A stretch of DNA of 64,000 bases from Brachycybe producta (lineage: Eukaryota; Arthropoda; Diplopoda; Playtdesmida; Andrognathidae), in contig JAUPFP010000034.1 of assembly GCA_036925085.1 (NCBI GenBank), positions 883,501 through 947,500 on the forward strand, in the 5' to 3' direction. Made by a program: the position numbers and the translations under genes. Positions 25,921 to 38,424 of the stretch are shown here, piece after piece. The notes below the pieces were generated by a model that was not told the DNA's origin, did not search any database, and worked only from the letters and a program-made list of their open reading frames with translations. Within the stretch, counting starts at the first letter, position 1. Every line of letters starts with the position of its first letter.

Positions 25921-26094
25921 GTACGAAACTGTTTCTGCATTCTGAAAGATCTCAGATTTTTGTACGTTTCAGAAAGAAATTGAGGGTATTTTTCGATTAT
26001 CAGTCGATTAACAATATCTGCAGGAGGTTGTACATTATTATCCCCTTATTTCGCGCCATTAGCGCTACCTATATAACTCCTAAGCCTTAGCTTC

Positions 26095-26470
26095 GAAGCT
26101 AGCGGCTGCTAATAGAAAGAATACCAAAAAATTGAAAGTTTGTAAAACACTCTCAGACTATTTGAATCACTACATATTGGTATCTTTAAAAAAAATAAAC
26201 TTTTTATGGCGCGTAGAATTACTTCGATGTGTTTTTTGCGTAACTACGGTGGAAACCATTTAAGGCGACTATTCGAAAGGACCGAACAGAAAATATATTT
26301 CGTGTTAAACAGTTTTCAAGTTAAAACTGCCAATATAGTGTGTATGTTTGAAAAAGATCGCCTTAAGAATTTTCGCGAGTGATTCATTTGTACTCTCGTA
26401 GTTTCCGAAACATTTTTAATTTCTTCTTAATGTTGCTTTTAAAGAATTTCGAAGTTCTTCGTCATTCATC
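26095..26470. mobile_element. degraded foldback repeat, TTAAGGTG family
   Basis: Between the candidate upstream exon and the first firm SIAH exon, words such as TTTAAAAAAAATAAACTTTT and TTTGTACTCTCGTAGTTTC, then CGAAACATTTTTAATTTCTT, resemble the family arms but are strongly diverged. Confidence 0.3.
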
Positions 26471-26531
26471 TGCATCTTTAGCTTTTGCTACTTAAAAGGA
26501 ACGTTGTGTTTTATCATTTCAGGGGCAAACA

Positions 26532-29473
26532 ATGAGTCGGCAGGCGCTGGCTAACGGCACCAAAGCACGTAGCCATTCGAGTACAACAGGTTTTTATTTT
26601 AAATCATCGGTTTTTCGATTTTATCTTTCTTTTACTAATGGTTGTTTTTTTAGTGAACACAACGGCGAGCAATTCGGACCTTGCGAGTCTTTTTGAGTGT
26701 CCAGTTTGTTTCGATTTTGTTCTACCACCGATTTTACAATGTCAGAGCGGTCATTTAGTTTGTTCGAACTGTCGACCGAAGCTAAGTTGCTGTCCTACGT
26801 GTCGTGGGCCATTGGGTTTGTAGTATATTTTTCGTTTAATGTCGAAACCGTTTTTTTTTTAAACAGTGCAAGAATAACTACTTGAAGAGTTAATTTTGAA
26901 ATAATTTTTAAAAGAATTTCAAGATTTAGTTTTCTCAACTTTAAATAATTCTTGAAATCCATGCAAATCGTTTTAAAATGAAGCATTTGTTTTTTTGTTT
27001 TTTTCTTGCATCGTTTTCAAAAATGAAAGAAAACGAAAATTTTCGGTTCTGTTTTTATTATTAATTATTTTTTCTCGTTGACAATTAGGTAATATTCGTA
27101 ATTTAGCGATGGAAAAAGTCGCTTCGACCGTTATGTTCCCTTGCAAGTATTCTTCATCCGGCTGTGCAGCGACGCTGTTACATACTGAGAAATCGGACCA
27201 CGAAGAAACTTGCGAATTCAGGTTTTGACTTGACAGTTTTTCTTTTTTAATTAGTCGTTACGTGATTTTCTTTTGTTCTGTTCGTTTTAGGCCCTATTGT
27301 TGTCCTTGCCCTGGAGCAGCGTGCAAGTGGCAGGGTTCTCTAGAACAAGTGATGCCACATCTAATGCATTGTCATAAATCAATAACGACATTGCAAGGTT
27401 AGTGTCACATTTGTGTTAAACAAATGTGCGGGTTGAGGGCTTAATAGGAAAATACTTGTTTAAATGCAAGGTAGGTGGCGCCTACAACCTCCATAGGTGT
27501 CAAAGTACACACGCAACTTAGTTGAAATAGAATGCAGCCTTTAACTTATTAAAAGCGTCCAAAACAACCTATTATCAGCTCGTGACAAATTACCCAGAAC
27601 TGATAAAAGTGAAGAGAGCACGTGTAGAAAGTTAAAAGTTTGCCTACTTACATTCTTCAGTCTGTCTGCACATTTCGGAGAAGATTTAGGAAAACATATT
27701 TTGTCGTCTGGCTGTGGTTAAGTTGGGTGTGTTGCCTGACAACATGTTGTTGTACAATTCGGCACGTTGTCGTAAGTTCAAAACAAACATACCCAAAGCG
27801 GTTACAATGAATGTGACAGTGTCGTGCGACATCTTTATTCCGATCAAACATGTTTCATATTTTATGTGACAGAAGAGTTCAAAACATAATAACACATTTG
27901 CGGTGGGTTGGGGGAATGTTTAACACCCTTTTGCTTAATATTCCAATATTTCATTTCGTTTTGTTTGGTTTTTCTAGGTGAGGATATTGTATTCTTAGCA
28001 ACCGATATCAATTTGCCTGGAGCCGTCGACTGGGTGATGATGCAGTCGTGTTTCGGACATCATTTCATGTTGGTTTTAGAGAAACAGGAGAAATTCGATG
28101 GACATCAACAGTTTTTTGCTATTGTGCAGCTAATCGGATCAAGAAAACAAGCGGAAAATTTTGCTTACAGGTAAGAGCGTTAACGAATGGTTTCTATGCA
28201 TTTTATTCTCTGTTCAGATTTCTTTCGGCCGCCGAGGTGAGTTTTAGGAAAATTTGTTCTTATCCTGACGTGGGTTTGTATATATCATTTCAAACTAATT
28301 GAAACGTAAGAGAATTATCGTATTTACGATTTATTGTTCAATCGTAGTGAAAGGTAATCTTGGGACAAGTTCTAGTTTGCTGCACATCTATTTGCTGTAT
28401 TTATTAGTTGCCCCTTTTCTTGCAACGGTTTTTGTTTTTTAATGCGAACGTGCAATGACGTAAATTTGCACTTATACTCCAAATGTCTTGATCAGGGCCC
28501 TTTTCCACAAAACTACTATAGTAATAAATGACAAGTTACAAGTAGTAGTAGTACGTGTAAATATGGTCTAATAATGAGTTTCACATAGAAACTGATGCCA
28601 CCTGTAGATTTCACTAATAACTGCAAGTTTCAGCTACAAGTAAAGTAATACTAAATGGTGTTGCGGGAGGGAAAATTGTATTTGTTGAGCAACAACATTT
28701 TGCTCTCATGTGGGCCATGGCCACTTTGTATGGTGTCGAACGTTGAAGCTAAAAAAATATATTTTATTTGGCCGTTTTTAGTGGCAAATTGACAAAAGAT
28801 AAGGCATGGGAGGAAGTTTTTAATGTTTGACAACATCCTTTTTTTCTTTCAAAAAGCAATAAAATATCACTCCGTATACAACACTCCATTCACCGGTAAA
28901 CAATATGTTAGACATTACAAAAGATACACAAATACTAGTGCTTTTATGGTACAGAACAATGTGGGTTCAAAAGATGGTCTAGTAAATTGTAAAGTGTGGA
29001 GTAATAATTACAAGTGGAATTTACAAGTGATTCTCTTGTAATTATTAGTCCATACTTTTTGTGGAATAGGGTCCAGGGTGGACATTATTCTGAAATGACG
29101 ACTATAAAAGCGGTATTACTGTTGAGTTGTCGTTGTTTTTATTATTTTTATTATTTTCTAGTTCCAAATCAAAGTCGTCTTGTGCATTTTTGGCACAAGA
29201 TAAACTAGCTGAAAAGATGTGCAGCGATGAGTAGAAACGATTCGTGTTTACCTATTAGTAATACATTTTTTTTTGTTTGGTTTTGGTTTTAAAAGACTGG
29301 AATTGAACGGACACAGACGACGGTTGACGTGGGAAGCGGCACCTCGTAGTATCCACGAAGGTGTCGCTTCGGCAATCCTCAACAGCGACTGTCTGGTCTT
29401 CGATACGAGCATTGCTCAGCTGTTTGCCGATAACGGTAACCTGGGGATCAACGTAACAATCTCGATGTGTTGA
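26532..29473 (+). CDS. SIAH1: SIAH-type E3 ubiquitin ligase
   Basis: Six coding exons join in phase (26532-26589, 26654-26815, 27089-27221, 27291-27397, 27978-28170, 29296-29473) and give 276 residues, against 282 in human SIAH1. The protein moves ubiquitin from an E2 to bound substrates and marks them for proteasomal decay. Visible parts: MSRQ start as in vertebrates; RING finger C35-C38-C49-H53-C56-C59-C66-C69 within [10 protein letters not shown] and [10 protein letters not shown]; the two SIAH zinc fingers ([27 protein letters not shown]); and the substrate-binding domain from [20 protein letters not shown] to the end [12 protein letters not shown]. All catalytic and zinc ligands are present. 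Vertebrate SIAH coding sequence is nearly intron-free, so five internal introns are notable. Paralogue choice (SIAH1 or 2) is not meaningful if the species has one gene. Confidence 0.96.
28493..29075. mobile_element. 583-bp MITE in SIAH intron 5
   Basis: Left end CAGGGCCCTTTTCCACAAAA; right end TTTTTGTGGAATAGGGTCC. Further inside, ATGACAAGTTACAAG on the left pairs loosely with CTTGTAATTATTAGTC on the right. AAGTTACAAG-like words recur in the interior. Non-coding. Confidence 0.55.
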
Positions 29474-30942
29474 GTTATTTTTTTTAAAAAAAAAAAAGGT
29501 TGGTTGTACGTTTATTCTAGACTTCATTTTGTACGTTTAAAAAAACAGGACATGATTTATGTAAATATATTCTAATCAGTTTTGTTTTCAAACTGGTATC
29601 GAAATGATATACCAGAAAAGAAAAACAAAAAAACAACCCAGTGTTCAATGTAATACTAGTATACCGAGATAAAAAGAAAACCACTTCAGATCCAAGTTTC
29701 TTTCGTAATAATTTAAAAAAAGGTAAATATTTCGTTGATGTCATTTCTCTCTATCTCTCGCTCTCTCCTCTCTCTCACACACACGAAATAGTTACAATTT
29801 TCATTTTTATTAATTATTAAATAGCAATATACTTTTTCCCCCCTTCCTTCCTCTTTTTAGTTCTTTCTTTTTCACACCCTACTGAGATCAACATTTTCGT
29901 TCGATTATTTTTTGTGTTCAATCTATTTTTTTATTTATAATAGTAAGTAATTAAAAATTCAGTCTTCGTATTTTCCTTTTCATATTTCTTCATACAAATC
30001 AACATTTTGCTTTCATATTTATATCTGAAGTTGTCATTATCTTTCTGTGTAACTTAAATATAAGCTTTAATAAATAATAATCTTCGACAGGTTTTGAAAA
30101 TAGCGACAAATAGGGTGCGTTCGGTTACTCGGGAGCTGCAAGTTGAGGAATTTGTATTGTATGGCTACGTTTCCACTCTGATTCATGAGCAGGGCAGGAA
30201 AAATTTAAAAAACAACAAAAGTTTCAAGGCTGGCGGGAATTAAAGTACATTAGAATATTTGCTAGTGATGCCTTGAATAGTGAATTTTACTATCTGCAGA
30301 TAATGGATATCCGATTTTATTTATCCGTCAAATAATGAGTAGCCGTTCTGATAATATACTGCAGTTGAATCCCTAAGATATGTTTTGCACTTAGATGTCA
30401 TTTCTTTTTTCAACTTTTACGCAATTGACAAAATATTGTATAATTGTTGGACATAGTGAACAATGGATTGAATACTCACAAATCATTAAGTTTACCTAAT
30501 TTAGTAATTTGCGATATTTATTACAAATTTAACTGGACGACTTCGTGGGAAAAAAATATTTTTATTTCGTTCAGCGTGGGGAACTTTGAAAATTCATTGC
30601 TCGTGAACCGGAAGAGCAAAAACCGAAAAGGATAAAAAAAAACAATAAAGTAAAAGTTCCATGTATGTGAGGCTAGTCAAGTTTGGTTCGAAAAACTATT
30701 ATTGTTATTCAGTTAAATCAGGTTGCTCTTCAAATAGATGAATTTGAAAATCCTGAATCCATTTATTTTTTTTTTCCAAAATTGTTTCTCAGTTTTTGCA
30801 TATGGCATTCCTTAGTCATTGCCCCGTTTTAACAAACAACAATGACATAATCCTAAATTTGTTGTCAATCTCTGACGATGCAAGCTTTTTCTAAGGGAGA
30901 TGCAATTATAATTTTTTTGTGAAGGTTTCACGTCATAATTCG

Positions 30943-31075
30943 GAAAGGCTCGGGGTGGTATTTGTGATTGTTAAGTCAAAGCCAGGGCTAAACTCATCAA
31001 CTTTTCGTTTTCATATAAAAGTTGGTAAGTTTGACACTTACTTTGACTTAAAAATTATTATTACGACCCTTGAAG
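30943..31075. mobile_element. palindromic AAGTCAAAG MITE
   Basis: GTTAAGTCAAAGCCAGGGCT then AAACTCATCAACTTTT on the left faces AAAAGTTGGTAAGTTTGACA and ACTTTGACTTAA on the right. Flanking words ATTATTATTACGACC are shared with copies near 5430, 20155 and 49430. Confidence 0.55.
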
Positions 31076-31610
31076 GTCACAAACAAAAGACCTTGTAAAT
31101 CAAAGCAAATAAATGTTGAAATAATGTTCAGAATTTGTGGTTATTTCTAATTCTGACGAACAGTACGTTGTTTTTAAAGGTCTCTTCAGATACCAGCTAA
31201 AAAGTATCTCAATGACGTTACAAGAAAATCTTTTATTCCACGGAGAAACAACATAAAGGTAGATGAAGTGTTTCAACTGATTTTCTTCTAAATCTTTTTT
31301 TCTTCTAAATTATATGATGCATTTATTAACGAAAAACTGAATTTTAGGATAAAAAATATGTTTTATTAGTTTGGCGTTATGTATACGATAATTAAACGTT
31401 TGTTCTTTTTTAAAAAAAAAAACTTCCCATTTTGGAAATGTTTGCAATTAGAAGTCGCTTAGTTACTCTTAGCAGGAACTTGTACAGTTCTCATTGCGTG
31501 ACTTTAGCTGTTTTTAATTGAAAGATTGCCCATATTATGAATTATTTTGATTAGGAGTCGCTTAGCCTTCAAGTGAAGCAGCAAAGTTATTTAGGTAGTG
31601 TAATAAGGAG

Positions 31611-31711
31611 AAGCTTGTGACGTCAGAGGGATTAACGAAACATTTAGGATTGTTTCATTTTTAAACAAAAGGTCCCTCAAACAAAAATCCCTTTGACGTC
31701 ACAAGCTTCTG
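31611..31711. mobile_element. 101-bp palindromic MITE with ACGTCA ends
   Basis: AGAAGCTTGTGACGTCAGAG then GGATT on the left pairs with AATCCCTTTGACGTCACAAG then CTTCT on the right, about 24 bp of near-perfect arm. The half-copy at 15026 is related. The ends include TGACGTCA, a CRE-like octamer, as part of the terminal repeat. Confidence 0.65.
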
Positions 31712-31772
31712 CTATGGACGACGCTAGTATAATTATTATCATTATATAAGCTTATACATAATTATTGTGAAT

Positions 31773-34700
31773 TCAACGTGAAATAATCTTGAGCATTTCA
31801 AAGGGTGTGGGATGTAGTAAGAGACCATTTTCTTTTGGTTGTAAACTTGGTAGGATGTCATTTTCTGATGAAAATTCAAAGTTTTGCATTAAAGATGTAA
31901 AATACAAGTACAGTTGAATTTTGGCCATATTCAAACCTATGCATTGTCGTTTGCCTAGAGAACACACATTACAATTTCGTTAGATACAAAAACAGTACTA
32001 TATGGTACGTACGATTCACACGGCATTACCAATGCTAAATGGAATGAGGTATTCAGGTCGTATGGCTTTGCCTTCTTTAAGAAATCTGTTCGGATCGAAA
32101 GTTTCAGGTTCCTTCCAAAGAGTTGGATCATGGTGGACTGCCCATATGTTCGGTATCACGTAACAATCTTTGGGGATATCGTAACCATTCAGTTTGGTTT
32201 TCGCGTTGTTACTAGTTTTAAATTAAATATTGTTAAATCTATTTTCTAATCTAATTTTCTGGTTACGAACTTACGTTTAAAGCCGTCACTTATGGACAAT
32301 ATAGAATAAGGCTATGAGCGGAATATCCTTGTTTCCAAAAAAGAGAGTATTTACATTTTTGTGACAGGATGACGTTGTCACTGCCTAACATCATTTTGAC
32401 GTCATTTTTTTGTCTTTTTCATGAAGATAAGGCTATTCCGCGTTTACTCAAGATGGTTTAGAAAAAAGCTCGTTTTCGAACTCTTTTATTATTTCTCTTT
32501 CAGGAACCAAATTAAGAGAAACTAGAACGTGTTTTAGAAACTAGAAGAGTAACTCAATCACTTAAGGGTATTTTCTTGCTGATATTTTTGAAAATGAACT
32601 TCTTAGAAACAAAAATTTAAATAAAATATCGTCAACTTTAAGCCATTATTAAACTAACATAAAAAGCTGATCTTGAAAGGTATCGAGATGAATATACCCT
32701 TAACTGATTGAGCTACCCTTCTAGTTTCTAAAACACATTTAAGTTTCGCTTCATTTTGGAACTGAAAGACAGAATAATCAGAGTTCGAGATGTATTTACG
32801 ACGTAAGTTCGGAAGTTCAGCCTGAACTTCATAAGACCGAGATTTACCTGTGTGGCAAAGCCAAAGGAACTATACTTGCTATTCGCTCCACCTCCATGAG
32901 AACAGCTTCAGTATACGGTGTCAGCAGTCTGTCTTGGTAGCATGGGACACGGTCACGTCCAATCACGGAGTCCAGTTCCTGATGGACACGTTGCTGAACA
33001 TCTTTATTGTGTATTAAATATATGATAGTCCACATTATGGTGGCATGAACCGTTTCGATTGCACCTCCGTATAGGTTGTGAAGGTTTCCCAGAAGCCACT
33101 CCTCTGTTGACAAAAAATAGCTTGATTAGTTGTTTTTTTGCTTGACCCCAGCACTGCAAGTACAATGTAAAATTACCCTTGAAAAGATATGTATTTTTAT
33201 TTTGAAGTCGTTTGGATTCGTTTTCGAACATTTCAATGTAATCACCAGGTTGATATTTATTTGGATTTTCGTTGTGATCATTAATGATTTTTCTTGCAAA
33301 TTCGTTGAATACGTTCGCAAGTTCTCTAAAAAAATTATAATTTACATTTTTTAACTTATGTCAAATTTGCAGCTTGAGAGCAACTTGAAAAAAAAAAAAT
33401 GAAATTCCGTTAGGGTGCGTTCAGACTACTTTCAAGTTGTTCCTAAAACGTTTACTTGAAGCTTACATCATACGTCTTTTCACATTTCCAGGACGTATTG
33501 GTGTAGGGACATAACGGAGCCATGTCATAAAAACTTCTAAGCCAATCTGTCCATATAGTACAGTAAGTTCTATCTCGTTTTTGCGAAGGGCAATGAAATC
33601 CTTGTCTTCATAATCGAATCGACGTCCAAAAATCAAGGCAACTGTGTTGTTCACTACACTTATGTTAAGATTTTTGAAAAACGTTTTTCCGATTCTTTTC
33701 TTTTTATCGAGATCCACTTTGAGCGTGCTTATGAAATGCTCGATTTCTACCTAAGTATAAAAAGTAACTTATTAGGTGTCGACCAATATATTGTAAAATC
33801 GATAGTTCGAGTTTTAATATCTTGATCGACCGATTTTATCGGCGCCGACAGTAAGGGTATATTTCGGCATTATCTTTTCTTAACGCTAAATATACTGATA
33901 CTTTTAGGAGTGCAACAAAACATACAAGTTGGAAAATGTAACTTAAAACAACCTACAAATCTACTAATTTTAAGGGTTAAAAAAATATCACTGCTCTAAC
34001 TTGTTTCGAAAGAAACAAGTTAGAGCAGTGATACCCAACCTTTTTTTTTTGTTTGGAGAAACTCTTGAAATACTTCACAAAATTTCGGTATCGGCCGATT
34101 ATGTTTCCGAACAATCGACAAAAAACCCTGTTATCGTCAAGACCTTGTAAAGCGCCTTTCACATGAACACAAGCGGACTCGAATTTTATCAAAAAATTGT
34201 ACGACTCTAGTGATACACGATCATAAGTTGCGTGCGTCGCAAGGCTGTCATGACAGCAATATTTGGTTAATACATTACTACAGGGGAAAATGTGTATTTC
34301 TTAGTCTTTGTTTGGTGATTCGATTGCATGTTGTGTGAAATCTAACATGTTTTCCATTTGATTGTGATCACTGTTTGCACGTTTTATGTTTTCGAGAGTT
34401 CATTTTCATGTGAAATGCACTTTGGTATGTATTGGCATATGTTATACCCTTATTGGAGATTCGATGGCATTATTTCCGGTGACGCCACAATTTCTAAAGA
34501 AACGTTGAACAATTTTCTTATGTTCGTTGTATTCGTATTCACTTGCAGCAACAAGTCCTGAAATTAAATGTGAATTTACAATTTTACATCATACTGGTAA
34601 ATGAAAAACTGTCTGTTTATGTGGGTACAATTGCAACAGTTAGGAATCAATTAAGGATCAATTACCAATTTACCATTCTGCTCTGATGTTTCATGAGTTT

Positions 34701-36325
34701 AACATTTTCTATCATCTTGAGACGTGTCAGACTGCTTTTTTTTTTTTTTTGCTGTTTTTTGTTTTTGTCTATGCAAGGGAGCTCACCAAAGTGATGTAAC
34801 AACATGATTGGCAGTAAAATATCGGTTTATTGGTAACGATAAAACCGGTAATCAGATTGATATAATTTTACATCCGGCGAATTTGGGCTGCATAATTACA
34901 TGCGTAATTGACATAATGCATGATTGACATAATTCACACTATGCACATCTTGATTTAGGGCCTTTTCACACGTCCACTTTTGAGTGGCCGAGTTCATCTG
35001 CAAAGTGTAGTCAGGTTGTCGCCAAAACCGACCACTCGAGTCGGCAGCAGTGGATGTTGTTTAGGTGAGTTAACTGCATAAAAAGTGGGCGTAATCGACG
35101 ACAGAAACGGCCGGTCTCATTATTCTGACAAACTGGATTTTTGACCAGGAAACACCTTTTTCACCGTCATGGGAATTGAACAATTAGATCAGAAAGATAT
35201 GCAACACGTGGTTGACAAAAGGTTCGTGTGAAAGGAAAAACTTCTGGCGACAGAAGTTCAAAATTTAATCAGAAGCCGGTCGTGTGAAACGATCCGGCGT
35301 CTAAATTTCCCTAGCAAAAAAAAAACAGTGTCAACCCCAGCCTCGGCTACTTGCAACAACATTTTGCAGTCAAATATGACCACTCAAAGCTGTACGTGTG
35401 AAAAGATCCTAAGCAATCGCAACACAAACATACGTAAACATCATAATTGATGACATTTCTATCATGTATCCATGCAGGCATGCATGCATGGCTGCCAGCG
35501 GAGTATTCTGCGAGGTGGTGCAATATGGGTATCAATTTTTTGTTCACATTATTTCCGAATACTTGCAATATCTTAACAGACTATGCTGTTTTTAGTTTTA
35601 AACACTGCAGCAAAAAAAAAAAAATGGAAATCTATTACTGTATAATAATAGCTGAAGGGGGCTGTTTGATGTGTTTATCACAAAACCATGCCTTAATTAT
35701 TGTGACGAAACTTCAAGAAAGCTTACTTAAAAGGCTCACAGACACACACACACAATCAGTGATCAGAGCAGTACTGATAAAAATTGGTGAATTGGACAAC
35801 TGGAAGCAATTTTCTTCTTTGATAACAACGGTTGCCAGCAATAATCGACTGGTTACCAAATCTATTTTAATTTAATATGAATATTCTTCTTACCAACTCC
35901 TAGAAATGAGAATGGATTGTCATTGGGTCTTGCATTAAATATGTCACCCTGGAAAACGAAAGCCTCTTTGATAGATTTGTAGTCATTCAGAACAATGACA
36001 TGACGATTACCTAAATACATGCTGTTGAAGATTACAAATTAGTACATTATCCTCCATGGTGTTGATTCAGGCAACTTAAGTGTGCAACTAATATTACCTT
36101 TTGAAAATAATTTAAAATACACTACCTGAGTATATTTCCATATTTTGTGGCTAGTTTTACAAAGGTTTTGTGAGGATACTCCTCTAGAAATGGCAAATAA
36201 CCAAAAATTGGAAGTCCGATTGGTCCTGGAGGTAATTTCGTGCAAAGATGGATAGAAATTTTGTAGGCTACATAGAAACAAGTAAAATAAACTAACAAGT
36301 CTAATACAAAGTGAAACACTTCCAT
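31773..36325 (-). CDS. cytochrome P450, clan 2 (CYP2-like)
   Basis: Eight exons join in phase: 36325-36126, 36021-35894, 34557-34448, 33750-33467, 33325-33177, 33103-32848, 32211-32030, 31954-31773. They encode about 496 residues, the normal size for a microsomal CYP2-type enzyme. These are haem monooxygenases that take electrons from P450 reductase at the ER membrane; the substrate cannot be told from sequence. Seen: hydrophobic N-terminal anchor, then [17 protein letters not shown] hinge (PPGP 32-35); I-helix GGAIET (303-308) for O2 activation; K-helix ExxR at E361-R364; NRFLKEG in the meander region; haem loop FSIGKRQCIG with Cys441, split by the last intron. All key residues are intact. 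Weak points are the acceptors of exons 3 and 7, set by phase and homology. Introns carry several MITEs. A decayed paralogue lies at 38945-40890. Confidence 0.9.
32480..32815. mobile_element. foldback repeat, TTAAGGTG family, copy 7 (P450 intron 6)
   Basis: Left arm CAAATTAAGAGAAACTAGAA then TTAGAAACTAGAAGAGTAAC; right arm GAGCTACCCTTCTAGTTTCT then AAAACACATTTAAGTTTC. The middle has GATATT and ATCTTGAAAGGTATC, the same layout as 21923-22239. Confidence 0.6.
33771..34143. mobile_element. hAT-like repeat with ATCGGCCGAT words (P450 intron 3)
   Basis: ATTAGGTGTCGACCAATATA at the left end and GGTATCGGCCGATTATG and ACAATCGACAAAAAACCCTG at the right are of the kind found at hAT element ends. The match between ends is weak, so the class is tentative. 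The perfect hairpin at 33987 lies inside. Confidence 0.35.
33987..34032. repeat. perfect 21-bp inverted repeat, 4-nt loop
   Basis: ATCACTGCTCTAACTTGTTT + C, a GAAA spacer, then the exact complement GAAACAAGTTAGAGCAGTGA + T. The perfect arms point to recent origin or to a copying artefact. Confidence 0.85.
34955..35412. mobile_element. 458-bp MITE in P450 intron 2
   Basis: TTAGGGCCTTTTCACACGTC on the left and ACGTGTGAAAAGATCCTAA on the right are inverted ends. Next inside, TTTTGAGTGGCC faces GACCACTCAAAGC. The interior has CGACCACTCGAGTCGG and ACCAGGAAACACC words, with no open frame of interest. Confidence 0.65.
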
Positions 36326-37031
36326 CGTGTTTTCATTAGATTTCGGTTATGTTTGTTGTTTCAATGTCTGTGTTTAAACTTTCTAATTGAGATAATTTCA
36401 GACTATACAATCCGGCCAAGGTCATAATGACTGTAGCCAAATATTGTGAAAGAGATTTTCAATTAAAATATAATGTATTTATAGAATTTATAGAATTTAT
36501 GGCGTTCACCGTGTCCACCGTGTTCCAGTGACGTTTATCTATGGGTTCGTGATTTGATCAGAGAGTGTGTAGCGACTCTTTGATTTTATTTGTTCTTAAT
36601 AGGTTTTGGCTATTAAAAGAGAAAATAGTTCGTTTCAATGTGTTTGGTTTTAAACGTTCTGAATAACTTAATGGGATCAACGGTCATAGACAGTACTTCG
36701 CCTTCATTTTCTTATTATTTTATTAATTCTTAAAATAACGCAAAAAATAGGTCTCTACGCACTATCAGATTTTTTGATTTGATTTGAAAAATTACTCTGC
36801 AAGCAGCCATAAAGGCCTATGGCAGAGGGACAAGAGTCCAAGTGCAGCTTAGAAAATGCATTGTCAGAAACCAGAAAATATAAAACCCCATTGATATAAA
36901 CCCAACAACAATTTCAATATTTTTTTTTAATGCTGCAAATATATGCATTGTCAAAACAAAACAAAATTATGACTCCCATAAAATACATTTTCCCTGCACA
37001 AAATCCCCGGCAAGCGAGTTCCATTGTCGAA

Positions 37032-37460
37032 CAGTGGCGCAACAACGAGGAGGACGGGGGAAAGTTAATCTCCGGGCGCCAACAAACAGGGGCGCCAAAC
37101 GTTCAGAAATTAAAATTTAAAAAAAATTTTGAAAATCGACGTTTTTGCGACTATTTTCCTAATTGCACATTTATTTAATTAAGTAGTTTTCATCTATTGT
37201 ACAAATTACTCACACTAATAAACTCGTCGTGCAATTTGCAAAATTTACAAAAAGTTGCAAGCTGTTCTGCAAAGCAATACCTACTCTAAAGCAAATACTG
37301 TATAGTAGTTTTTGATTTTAAGCTAACACTTGCAAGCCTAAAAATTCACATTTATTAACATTATACAAGCTACTCAAATTTGTGTGAGTAGCCTGCAGGG
37401 AGGTAAGGAGCGTTCACAGTAATGTAGTCTCCGGGCACAAAATTCCTAGTTGCGGCACTG
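37032..37460. mobile_element. 429-bp hAT-type MITE with 8-bp target duplication
   Basis: Ends CAGTGGCGCAAC and GTTGCGGCACTG are inverted. The flanks are exact 8-bp duplications TTGTCGAA (37024-37031 and 37461-37468). Removing the element and one duplication restores the LINE sequence around IRQWN, so the insertion site is proven by the host frame. No transposase frame is present, so it is non-autonomous. Confidence 0.85.
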
Positions 37461-38173
37461 TTGTCGAATCGCCCTAGAAACAAATGACCAGTAATAAGAA
37501 TCTGTTCATGCAAAAATCTCTCCAACTTTGTTAGAGTGGTCACCCCTACCCAAATATAATGCCCTGCAAAGTTTACTTGAAGTAGGTTTAGGGCAAGAGC
37601 CTTCTAGCATTCGATTAAAGATATTAAGACTAAAATCTGAACGTCTTGCAAGTAAACTATCCCAACCAAGCTCTGAAAGCATTTTAGTTACACTGTCAGC
37701 ATATCCATATTAACCACAAACAAACCTAGCAGTCCTAGTGTTGGACCATTTCTATGGAGTGAGCTAAGTCTGCCGTGTTGGGATTCCACACGGAGCTGCA
37801 GTATTCTAGATGGGGACGTACTAATGATTGATATGCTATACATTTTACCTCCCTTAGAACGCGTTGACTAAACCTTAGCATCTGCATAGACTTGGAAATA
37901 ATCTGTTCGACATGCAGCTTCCAAGAAAGTTTAGCTGTAATCAGTGGCGTAGAGAGGGGGGGGGGGGTGTTAGGGGGGTTAGAACCCCCCCCCCCCATTT
38001 CATTCGAAAAATTTGTTTCCCAAAAAAAAATTTTTTTCCCTCAGCAATTACTGACATACAGACAATATTGCGATCTTAGTGATCTTTAGATAGAGATGCA
38101 CGTGTAAGAATCAGTAACCAATTATTTACATAGTTAAGTTGGTAGTATCCCTTTCAGTCTAATTTTTTTCAGT

Positions 38174-38345
38174 CGCCAAGCCTCAGGGATTGGATTGGAG
38201 GCTAACAGTGACGTCAATAAAAAGTAATAGGGACCCTAACCCCTATCCTAACCAAACCAAACCTAACTATTTCGCTCCTCACTGCTCCCTATTACTTTTT
38301 ATTGACGTAACTGTTAGCCTCCAATCCAATCCCTGAGGCTTGGCG
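38174..38345. repeat. 57-60-bp inverted repeat inside the second hAT MITE
   Basis: CGCCAAGCCTCAGGGATTGG then ATTGGAGGCTAACAGTGACG on the left is matched almost base for base by CGTAACTGTTAGCCTCCAAT and CCAATCCCTGAGGCTTGGCG on the right. A TAACC/CCTAA-rich spacer separates the arms. Confidence 0.8.
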
Positions 38346-38424
38346 AGGCTAGGCTAGGCTAGGCGTGGCTTAGGTTCAGCAGTGCTGTTTTATAATGTTA
38401 CCAAATTGCTGCTGAGAAAGGTGA

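Larger units (their letters stand above)
29474..31770. other. SIAH 3' flank and intergenic stretch
   Basis: No gene recognised. A CT run lies at 29746-29782 and AATAAA occurs near 30069, a possible SIAH polyadenylation site about 600 bases past the stop. Two repeats inside are listed separately. Confidence 0.4.

Noticed and set aside
35447-35875. 142-codon open frame on the plus strand inside a P450 intron
   Set aside because: No recognisable domain, low-complexity composition, overlaps a palindromic HAGMHAW-type stretch and lies within the intron of a well-supported gene on the other strand.
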